Source: an uncultured Atopobium sp.
GTDB taxonomy: Bacteria; Actinomycetota; Coriobacteriia; Coriobacteriales; Atopobiaceae
Assembly (NCBI GenBank): GCA_947252455.1
Contig: CAMXVQ010000003.1
Span: 1-64,000 of the forward strand
DNA: 64,000 bases
Direction: 5' to 3'
In this document: piece after piece, positions 27,842 through 35,189 of the stretch
Layout of the letters: each line of letters begins with the position of its first letter
How positions within the stretch are numbered: the stretch's first letter is position 1
Notes under the pieces: generated by a model
What the model was told of the DNA's origin: nothing
Database searches by the model: none
Seen by the model: the letters and a program-made list of their open reading frames with translations, nothing else
Translations under genes and position numbers: made by a program

Positions 27842-30661
27842 TTACTCGCCCTCTTGAGGACGCGTCTCTATTGAGCGGATAATTCCTACCATTACATCAT
27901 CACCTGATAACAAACCTAACAGCGTTGCAAAATTGCGTGCTACGGGGAATACCTCGGCATCAAGCGATGCTTTTGTTCCTTCAAGTACAAATGACGTGAT
28001 CTCAGGAGTGGGTGCAAGGGGTATGTTGTAGGCTTTAAGGATCGATATTAGCTCTTGTGTATCCATCGCAGAAAGTGGATGCTCCGTGCTCTCAGATTGA
28101 GATATACCTAATTCTGCACGTAATTGCGTAATAAGACGTGGCATAAAATGAACCGCGCATGCAAAACATGCTTGAGCAGATAACTTGTGGTTCCTTATCA
28201 TTTCAAGGCGAGCCATATGATAGTACGCAAGCGCCAAGCTTTCGGGAGCGTACGCATAGTGCATGAAGTCGATAAGCTCATTTCGTGCCTGGTCGTAGCG
28301 CTCGCATGCAATTAAGCATTTTATAAGCTGAATGTGAGCTTGTCCGTCAACGGGTGCAATATTTACCAGCTTATAAGCATATGTTACGGCTTTTTTATAA
28401 TCCTTTAAGGCAGCTGTGCACACCGATAATCCTAAAAGCATTTCATAATAGGCGTCGGGTACCAGCATCAGCGAAACACGATGCGAATCCCACATGTGCT
28501 GTTCGCGCTGCATGAATTCGCGCGCCGTATGTGTATGCGGCAACAGCGCGTCTTTATCAAGCTCACGGTCTTTGCGACGCCGTTCATATTCAATGCGCCC
28601 ATATTTGCTGTTATAAAGTGCACGATCTATATAGTTGTTAAAGTAGCGCCATTTTACCGTTTGCGTATCACGATAGTTGCCTTTTTTCTCGATATCGGCA
28701 TATACCGGCGTAAGCAAATCAAGTGCTTGTTGGTATGCCTCATTATTGCAGGCATTGATTGCTTGTTTGGCAATTTGATTAAGAGTATCTCCGCTTATGA
28801 GTTCTTCGGTGATTGCTTGAGTATTATCTGGTATCAAAGCAGCAATAAGCTTGCGTGCGCAGCGTCTGCACGCTTCCGTAATGCGCGGATCAACTTCATT
28901 TTTGGCACATTCCAGAATAATCTGCACTTTGTCTGAGCAGCTTAAAGCGCCAGTTGTTTCCTCGCGTGCGAGTTTTTCTGCAACACGTGCTGCAAGTTTT
29001 TCGAGACATTCGTTTTCCTCGATTGCTAAACCCGAGGCATGTCGACAGCCAAATACGCGCTGTTGTTCTTTGGATAGGCGCGTATTATTGTTCAAGAGCA
29101 CGTCGTAGCGTTTGGAAGGACAAAAACGCGTTTCATCCAACGAAAATGTCTGTTCAATTGGATGCAACATGTTGTCAGAAACATGAATTTCGGGCACAAA
29201 CTGGTGGTAGATGTCTTGTAACTTTTTTGTATCGCAAAGTTCGTCAAAGTCTATGGTCAAAAAGCGTGCTTTATCAAAATCTACCGAAAGCAAGCAAGAA
29301 GTGTTGCTGTTCTGCTTTTTGCGCGCGGCAATCCAAACATGTTCAATACGATCAGAACTTGCAAACGCAACACCTGCAAGCAGTAATGCAAGACGAAGTG
29401 TATAAGCACTTGCCAGACATTTTTTATCACTGATTGAATTTTTATGAGGAAGATGGTTTACAAAACCATAATCGGGAAATACATGCGCGTCTGTGACGTC
29501 AAATTCAAGAGCAACGTTGCCATCTGCAACATTGGTACGAAAATCAACATGGAGACGATAGGGAAGCCGTAGTGCTTCAACAGCATAGGCTATACTTCGA
29601 CGTACTACCCACTCAGTATTGGGCACCTCACCTTGGGATTTACCCAGCATTGGCTTGATACGTGCAAGTTCATGGGCAATTGAGTTGGTATACTTGTGTA
29701 AAACCGCATGTGCCTGTTCTTGGGTAAATTCCTTATCTTGAAAATGCTCAGCTAAAATAAGTGTTGCGTTAAGCGCGACCTCTGCTTTTTCCACCGCACG
29801 TAAAGCCTGAGTTGTTAGATTTTTCCCAGACGTACGAATGTAGAAAAAGATAGACGGCTGTGGACGAACAATACGCATTTCGGTAAGCGTAATTTGATCG
29901 GAAAAAATACCTGAATCCATAAGCTCACGCACTAAAAACCATGCAAGACAAGAAGGCTTTTGAGGTGATTTTGCTGGTGAATCGTCTTTATGATATGCGT
30001 CGTTTGAAAGCGTAGAGAGTTTGAGTAGTTGCGTTTCTTGGCCTGTTTCGTCGCAAATCACGGTTTTTTGGGCGGATGCACTTAGGCTATTTTGCAAGCG
30101 ATCAGTTGCACGCTTTAATTGAGCAGAATCCCACAGAGCGCGCTTGTCTTTAACATCTTGCGCAAATAGCCGCAATGCTGCAATTCCATCGCCTGTATGT
30201 AAAAGCTTTGAGGTAAAGTCATCTAGATCAAAGGGTTCAATCTTTGCTTCGGTTACGTCAATTTGTTGGGTCAGTTGCTTTGGTTGCTGCATTTGAATCT
30301 GTGAATTTTCTTTGGCATCTGTGTTTGATGCAGCTGCGCTTGCCGCTTTTGTAACCGCTTTTGTTGCAAGCCCCTCCGCGCTTGTTTTTGGCGAATTTGT
30401 CCTATGTTCTGTGCTTGTCGTAACTGCGCTATTTACATCGGCAGTTGTAGCTGCAGGAGTTGTAATAAGCGTATCGTGCGCGTCATCTTTGTTGTTGGAA
30501 GCAAAATAGTATATCCAGCACGCGGCCACCAAGCCATAGCCGAGCGCTGCAATGTATCCGCATATCATGTTTTGTTCAAAAAGAGCGTCCGCTAAAAAGA
30601 GTAAACCACCAGGAAGAAATATTACACTTATGCAGATGCACATTTCTTTAGTTATTCTCAT
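27842..30661 (-). CDS. Large membrane protein with C-terminal tetratricopeptide-like repeats
   Basis: A 939-residue protein of unknown function. Two adjacent hydrophobic helices occupy residues 9-30 and 32-54, followed by a Thr/Ala/Gln-rich linker to about residue 145. The central region (150-520) has no recognised domain. Residues from about 640 onward show helical-pair repeats of TPR style, e.g. ACNNEAYQQALDLL, YYEMLLGLSVCTAALKDYKKAVTYAYKL and IQLIKCLIACERYDQARNEL, suggesting protein binding on the cytoplasmic side. AAAGG precedes the ATG. It stands alone between convergent and divergent neighbours. I do not recognise a specific family. Confidence 0.8.
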   Translation of the reverse strand: MRITKEMCICISVIFLPGGLLFLADALFEQNMICGYIAALGYGLVAACWIYYFASNNKDDAHDTLITTPAATTADVNSAVTTSTEHRTNSPKTSAEGLATKAVTKAASAAASNTDAKENSQIQMQQPKQLTQQIDVTEAKIEPFDLDDFTSKLLHTGDGIAALRLFAQDVKDKRALWDSAQLKRATDRLQNSLSASAQKTVICDETGQETQLLKLSTLSNDAYHKDDSPAKSPQKPSCLAWFLVRELMDSGIFSDQITLTEMRIVRPQPSIFFYIRTSGKNLTTQALRAVEKAEVALNATLILAEHFQDKEFTQEQAHAVLHKYTNSIAHELARIKPMLGKSQGEVPNTEWVVRRSIAYAVEALRLPYRLHVDFRTNVADGNVALEFDVTDAHVFPDYGFVNHLPHKNSISDKKCLASAYTLRLALLLAGVAFASSDRIEHVWIAARKKQNSNTSCLLSVDFDKARFLTIDFDELCDTKKLQDIYHQFVPEIHVSDNMLHPIEQTFSLDETRFCPSKRYDVLLNNNTRLSKEQQRVFGCRHASGLAIEENECLEKLAARVAEKLAREETTGALSCSDKVQIILECAKNEVDPRITEACRRCARKLIAALIPDNTQAITEELISGDTLNQIAKQAINACNNEAYQQALDLLTPVYADIEKKGNYRDTQTVKWRYFNNYIDRALYNSKYGRIEYERRRKDRELDKDALLPHTHTAREFMQREQHMWDSHRVSLMLVPDAYYEMLLGLSVCTAALKDYKKAVTYAYKLVNIAPVDGQAHIQLIKCLIACERYDQARNELIDFMHYAYAPESLALAYYHMARLEMIRNHKLSAQACFACAVHFMPRLITQLRAELGISQSESTEHPLSAMDTQELISILKAYNIPLAPTPEITSFVLEGTKASLDAEVFPVARNFATLLGLLSGDDVMVGIIRSIETRPQEGE

Positions 30662-30985
30662 ATAAAACCTTTCTTAGTTACTCTTTAGTATAGCTTGTTT
30701 ATACCCATTATGTGATTTGGTCATCGAATTTTAAGGTATGTTCTGTGTCTTTGTAAAGATGATGGTGGAATTGTTGAGCTGCAGTGGAGTTGTAAAGCTG
30801 AATATATACTTAAAAAAAGATGCGATAATTTCTGAAAGTATAGTTATATGTTACTTTCAGATAATTCTCAGATATGTTTGATAGCTATGTGTCTACAAGG
30901 TAATGGTGAGACTCCCTGTAGATTGTGCGAGATAGATATGCGTCTCACCTGTGGGGGTATATTTTACCTGTGAGAGAGGTTTATA
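30662..30985. promoter_or_regulatory. Divergent upstream region with two strong inverted repeats
   Basis: About 320 bp without a gene. CTGAAAGTA (30832-30840) and TACTTTCAG (30852-30860) form a perfect 9-bp inverted repeat with an 11-base loop. GGTGAGAC (30905-30912) and GTCTCACC (30942-30949) form a perfect 8-bp pair with a 29-base loop, just upstream of the small Cys-rich gene. ACCTGTG occurs at 30946 and 30966. These look like an operator and a leader hairpin; the regulator is unknown. Confidence 0.5.
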
Positions 30986-31249
30986 GTGCATAGTATAGAT
31001 TGCCTGCTTTTGTTGCTTATTGGCGTTGTCATGGTACGCAGCGTGTATCACATTGCGCGCAGTATGACAGGTGCGTGCGGTTCGTGCGATGTTAAAAAGT
31101 CCTGCCCAGCTCATGCAGGTATCTTAAGCAAAAATACAGGCCAAGTTCAATGTCCTGCCGCGCAAGCTATGCTTGCTCATGCGGATAAAGCGCTTACGCT
31201 TCAACGTCTGAACAGGGTTCAGCAGCATCCAACTTCGCACAAAGCTTAG
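30986..31249 (+). CDS. Small Cys-rich single-span membrane protein, FeoB-associated type
   Basis: An 87-residue protein starting at GTG, with GAGG six bases upstream. One hydrophobic helix (about 5-20) is followed by GACGSCDVKKSCPAH and further cysteine in QVQCPAAQ. This resembles the short FeoB-associated Cys-rich membrane proteins found with ferrous iron transporters, but no feo gene lies in the window. The remainder is basic and low-complexity. The assignment is by pattern only. Confidence 0.6.
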   Translation: MHSIDCLLLLLIGVVMVRSVYHIARSMTGACGSCDVKKSCPAHAGILSKNTGQVQCPAAQAMLAHADKALTLQRLNRVQQHPTSHKA

Positions 31250-31252
31250 CGG

Positions 31253-31309
31253 TTGCGTTTTTTTGCTGCTATAAATTGTGTTATCTGTTTACTTTTTCAA
31301 AAAACGCAA
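31253..31309 (+). promoter_or_regulatory. 11-bp inverted repeat between the Cys-rich gene and glnA
   Basis: TTGCGTTTTTT (31253-31263) is the exact reverse complement of AAAAAACGCAA (31299-31309). It follows the preceding stop codon by 3 bases and precedes glnA. It could fold as a weak hairpin or be a protein site. A second perfect pair, TTGTGTTA (31276-31283) and TAACACAA (31347-31354), overlaps it and may be the glnA operator. Confidence 0.5.
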
Positions 31310-31375
31310 GAAAATACGTTTCTTTCCCAGCACTATTGTGAGAAACTAACACAAATACCGATTGAGGAGGAACGT

Positions 31376-32734
31376 ATGGGTGATGACCGCAATATCGATT
31401 TTGTCTTGCGTACGGTAGAAAAACGCGGTATTCGTTTTGTTCGCCTTTGGTTTACCGATGTTTTAGGAAAACTTAAGTCATTTTCCATTGCATCCGAAGA
31501 CTTGGAAGAGGCTTTTGAAGAAGGCGTCGGTTTTGACGGATCGGCAGTTGAGGGCTTTGTTCCGCAAGAAGAATCTGATATGCTTGCGTTCCCCGATCCA
31601 ACTACATTCCAAATTCTCCCATGGCGCCATAGTGAAAACGAAGGCGTAGCACGTATTATCTGTGATATTAAAACGCCTCATCGTGATCCCTTTGAAGGTG
31701 ATCCGCGCTCTTGTTTGCGCAGAATTTTTGCCGAAGCAGAATCTAAAGGCTATATTTTAAATGTTGGCCCCAAGATTGAGTATTTCTATTTTGACCGTTC
31801 TAATGTCGACGGCTCTTTACTTCCAAAAACGCTGGATACAGCTGGTTATTTTGATCTTACGGCATCCGATTCGTCAACCGATCTTCGTCGCTCAACTACG
31901 CTTATGCTTGAGCGCATGTCTATTCCTATTCAATATTCCTATCACGCGCCTGCTCCTTCGCAAAATAGTGTAGAGCTTCGCTATACCGAGGCTATAAGCT
32001 GCGCTGATAATATTATGACGGCACGGCTGGTCATTCGTCAGCAAGCCTTTGACAATAATTTAATTGCCTCTTTTATGCCCAAGCCATCTACCGAAATTTC
32101 GGGCTCGGGTATGTTTTTATATCAGTCGTTGTTTGATAAAGAGGGTAATAATCTATTTTGGGCTCCTAAAAAAGAAAATATTGCCCATTTAACGCCTCTC
32201 GCTCAGCATTATGTTGCAGGACTTTTAAGATATGCTCCCGAGTTTATGCTTATCACTAACCCAACCGTTAACTCATATAAGCGTCTGGTTGCAAATGGAG
32301 AGGTTCCCGTGTATACAACATGGGGTCGTAAAAACCGTTCTGCTCTTGTGCGCGTCCCTACGCATAAACCTGGCAAGCATCAGTCAACGCGTGTTGAGCT
32401 TAGAAATCCCGATCCTACCGCAAATCCCTATCTTGCGCTTGCGGTATCACTAGCGGCAGGTATGCGCGGTATCGAAGAAGAGCTTGAGCTTGCGCCTGAG
32501 GCTCCCATGAAATTAGATACCTTAAGTTTTGAAGAAAAACAGGCAGCTGGTATTCATCGCTTGCCTAAGAATTTGGGCGACGCTATTGATCTTTTTGAAC
32601 ACAGCGATTTCTGTCGAAGCGTTTTGGGCGATCATCTGTTTGAATATTTGCTTAAAGAAAAGAAAAGCGAATGGGACGAGTATTGCTCTATTGTTACCGA
32701 TTGGGAACGCAAAAAATGCTATGTAGGTGTTTAG
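31376..32734 (+). CDS. glnA: Glutamine synthetase type I
   Basis: The ammonia-assimilating enzyme (glutamate + NH3 + ATP to glutamine), 452 residues from an ATG with GAGGAGG upstream; the frame continues upstream without a ribosome site. Family blocks: GFDGSAVEGF near residue 60, KIEYFYFD, SYHAPAPSQNSVELRY, the ATP-loop region KPSTEISGSGMF, and the C-terminal KHQSTRVELRNPDPTANPYLA. The length and sequence fit the GSI-alpha type, usually feedback-controlled rather than adenylylated. The GlnR-like regulator follows directly. Confidence 0.96.
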   Translation: MGDDRNIDFVLRTVEKRGIRFVRLWFTDVLGKLKSFSIASEDLEEAFEEGVGFDGSAVEGFVPQEESDMLAFPDPTTFQILPWRHSENEGVARIICDIKTPHRDPFEGDPRSCLRRIFAEAESKGYILNVGPKIEYFYFDRSNVDGSLLPKTLDTAGYFDLTASDSSTDLRRSTTLMLERMSIPIQYSYHAPAPSQNSVELRYTEAISCADNIMTARLVIRQQAFDNNLIASFMPKPSTEISGSGMFLYQSLFDKEGNNLFWAPKKENIAHLTPLAQHYVAGLLRYAPEFMLITNPTVNSYKRLVANGEVPVYTTWGRKNRSALVRVPTHKPGKHQSTRVELRNPDPTANPYLALAVSLAAGMRGIEEELELAPEAPMKLDTLSFEEKQAAGIHRLPKNLGDAIDLFEHSDFCRSVLGDHLFEYLLKEKKSEWDEYCSIVTDWERKKCYVGV

Positions 32735-32807
32735 CTGTATATGAGTGTGTAATGCATCGATAACACGGGTGCAACTACGGTGTAATAAAAGGTAAGGGGG
32801 ATATTCA

Positions 32808-33482
32808 ATGCATCATAAAAATGTCTTGCTGGTAGCTCATACTAAACGGTGTGTCATAAGTATGCAGGATTTAAAGCAGGCTTTAGATGTGTCCATTTTA
32901 TCTTCTACGCCGGATACACTTAATCGAGCGTTTGCTTCGGGTCATGAGTTTGATCTTATTGTTATTGATACACTTGATTTGGATGCGCATTCAATTAAAA
33001 ACATCGAATCCGATGCTGTTGATCGCGGTGTAAGCGCGTTGCTCCTTGTTCAAGATCAGCGTAGTTTAGATAAGCTCTATGTACCTAAGCATATTAATTT
33101 TGATTTTATTTTACCCACTGCTTCAAGCTCTGAATTTCAGATCAGATGTGCGCTTTTGTTGTGGTCGGGCGAAGATATTGAACCAACAGACGAAGTGTCC
33201 GTAGACAATATGAACATCAACCTTGCTACCTACCAAGTTTGCATTGATGATAGGCCTGTTGATTTAACCTTAATGGAGTATTCTCTTCTGTCGTTTTTAG
33301 CTACACATCCAGGGCGTGCATACTCGCGCGAAAAGTTGTTGCATCAGGTGTGGGGCTTTGAATATTGTGGTGGTACACGAACCGTTGATGTTCATATTCG
33401 TCGTGTGCGCTCTAAAGTGGGTCCTCAGATTGCGTCGCATATTGCAACCGTTCGTGGTGTAGGGTATCTTTTTAAATCGTAA
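32808..33482 (+). CDS. glnR: GlnR-like OmpR-family transcription regulator
   Basis: A 224-residue regulator with an N-terminal receiver-like domain (1-115) and a C-terminal winged helix (about 127-223). The DNA-binding half has DLTLMEYSLLSFLATHPGR and WGFEYCGGTRTVDVHIRRVR, nearly the sequence of actinobacterial GlnR, the orphan regulator of nitrogen genes. The receiver lacks the normal acidic pocket: LIVIDTLDLD holds the expected Asp position, but the DD pair at the N-terminus is missing (LLVAHTKR) and no sensor kinase is adjacent. It lies 73 bp after glnA, which supports a nitrogen-control role. Confidence 0.85.
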   Translation: MHHKNVLLVAHTKRCVISMQDLKQALDVSILSSTPDTLNRAFASGHEFDLIVIDTLDLDAHSIKNIESDAVDRGVSALLLVQDQRSLDKLYVPKHINFDFILPTASSSEFQIRCALLLWSGEDIEPTDEVSVDNMNINLATYQVCIDDRPVDLTLMEYSLLSFLATHPGRAYSREKLLHQVWGFEYCGGTRTVDVHIRRVRSKVGPQIASHIATVRGVGYLFKS

Positions 33483-33501
33483 GCATTAACGATTACCCCA
33501 T

Positions 33502-33539
33502 TTTGTGTAACGTGTTATGTTTTGTGCAACGTACGGTGA
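33502..33539. repeat. Two 19-bp tandem units downstream of the glnR-like gene
   Basis: TTTTGTGTAACGTGTTATG (33502-33520) and TTTTGTGCAACGTACGGTG (33521-33539), about 20 bases after the stop codon. Confidence 0.7.
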
Positions 33540-33665
33540 GCGTGTGTCAGTTTTATATAAGCGTATAAAGTTTACCGATTGTGTTTATAGTTCATATGTA
33601 CCGAAGATTTCTTGAAGAAAACGTATATTCGTATACGTTTACTCGCGTAAAAGAAAGGTGTTGCA

Positions 33666-35177
33666 ATGAATAATGAATTGGAGCATCCTCGTACGACAAA
33701 GGCCGATACTTCTCAAAATAGTACATCGCCTACAGTTGTTCTTGACCCTCTTATGGTAAATCCTACTACGGGACAAAATCCGCAGCAGGCTAGTGCGCCT
33801 GCTCAAAGCGTCGCAGGTGCCGCCGATGAAGTTTCTGCTACCGCAGTTACTCCTCGTGTAAACCTTAAGCAAACACCAAAAGACCCTCATAATCAGAGCA
33901 AATCTGGCACGTGTGCACAAATGAGTTCCAATAAAAAACGTTGTATGCGTGTGCGCGCGATGAGATTTGTTTTAGCTTTGGTGCTCATTCTTTTAGGTGC
34001 AGGTATCGATTTTGGCTTGCAACAGCTTCGCGCGAATATGCACCAAAACTCGCAAGGAAATCCTGCATCTCTTACCATTAATGCTCAAGATCAAGATGCC
34101 TCTGTTGCAAAGGCGGCGGCTGCTAAGGCTCTTCCTTCGGTTGTTTCAATTGGAGTCCAAAAAGCACAGGGTTCAGGCGTTGGTTCGGGTATTATGCTTG
34201 ATAGCGATGGCAATATTCTTACCAACTATCACGTTGTTTCGAATGCTCAGGCTGTCTCTGTTACCATTGCCAATAAAACGTACTCTGCACAGGTGGTTGG
34301 ATCGGACCCTTCAAGCGATATTGCTGTAATTAAAGCCGATTTGGAAGGTGACGAAGTAACCCCTATAGAAGTTGCCGATTCAGATAAGCTCTCTGTTGGT
34401 GACTGGGTTATGTCGGTAGGAAGTCCCTACGGTTTGAATCAGTCTGTTTCTGCAGGTATCATAAGCTCCCTTGCTCGAAATCAATCGTTACGCACAAAGT
34501 CGGGCACAACCTTGTATACCAATTTAATTCAAACGGATGCATCTATTAATCCTGGTAATTCGGGTGGAGCCTTAGTAAATGCAGAAGGTAAATTAGTGGG
34601 TGTATGTACGCTCTTTTCTTCCTCATCAGGCGCTTTTTCTGGAATTGGCTTTGCTATTCCTTCTAATTACGCTATGAAAATTGCCCATAAAATTTTAAAT
34701 GGCGAAAAAGTAACGCATGCCTATATTGGACTTGCAATGCAAACGATTAATGCGCAAAACGCATCTCATTATCGTTTGTCTGTTACTGAAGGCGCTTTTG
34801 TTGTTGATGTTGCGGCTTCTGGTCCTGCCGACAAAGCAGGCATCAAAAAGGGCGATATTATCACCGCCGTTGATGATAAAGAAATTACCTCGGCAGATGA
34901 CATGATTTTGAATGTACGATCTCATGAAATTGGTCAAACCGTGCATGTTACGGTTCAGCGCGGTAAAGAAAAGAAAACGTTTGATGTAACACTTGCATCG
35001 GATGAGGCATTGCAACAGCAACAAAACTCGTTATTTAAGCAGCAAACACCCAATGGTGATCCATTTAATTCGGGGCGTGGTGATGATAATCCCGGTGATT
35101 CCGAACAAAATAGTCAAAATTCGCGTAAAAAGCTTCAACGCTTAAAAGACTTCATTATGGATCTTAATGATTTATAA
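33666..35177 (+). CDS. htrA: HtrA/DegP-type membrane-anchored serine protease with PDZ domain
   Basis: A 503-residue envelope quality-control protease. A disordered Pro/Gln/Ala-rich cytoplasmic part (1-95) is followed by a single membrane helix (about 97-117, FVLALVLILLGAGIDFG) and the trypsin-like domain: H184 in LTNYHVV, D near 219 in SSDIAVIKAD, S299 in NPGNSGGALVN. The PDZ domain spans about 355-450 (GPADKAGIKKGDIITAV). The C-terminus is Gln/Asn-rich. AAAGG lies before the ATG. Residue numbers are approximate. It may be co-transcribed with copA, 12 bp away. Confidence 0.95.
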   Translation: MNNELEHPRTTKADTSQNSTSPTVVLDPLMVNPTTGQNPQQASAPAQSVAGAADEVSATAVTPRVNLKQTPKDPHNQSKSGTCAQMSSNKKRCMRVRAMRFVLALVLILLGAGIDFGLQQLRANMHQNSQGNPASLTINAQDQDASVAKAAAAKALPSVVSIGVQKAQGSGVGSGIMLDSDGNILTNYHVVSNAQAVSVTIANKTYSAQVVGSDPSSDIAVIKADLEGDEVTPIEVADSDKLSVGDWVMSVGSPYGLNQSVSAGIISSLARNQSLRTKSGTTLYTNLIQTDASINPGNSGGALVNAEGKLVGVCTLFSSSSGAFSGIGFAIPSNYAMKIAHKILNGEKVTHAYIGLAMQTINAQNASHYRLSVTEGAFVVDVAASGPADKAGIKKGDIITAVDDKEITSADDMILNVRSHEIGQTVHVTVQRGKEKKTFDVTLASDEALQQQQNSLFKQQTPNGDPFNSGRGDDNPGDSEQNSQNSRKKLQRLKDFIMDLNDL

Positions 35178-35189
35178 GCGAGAACTTGT

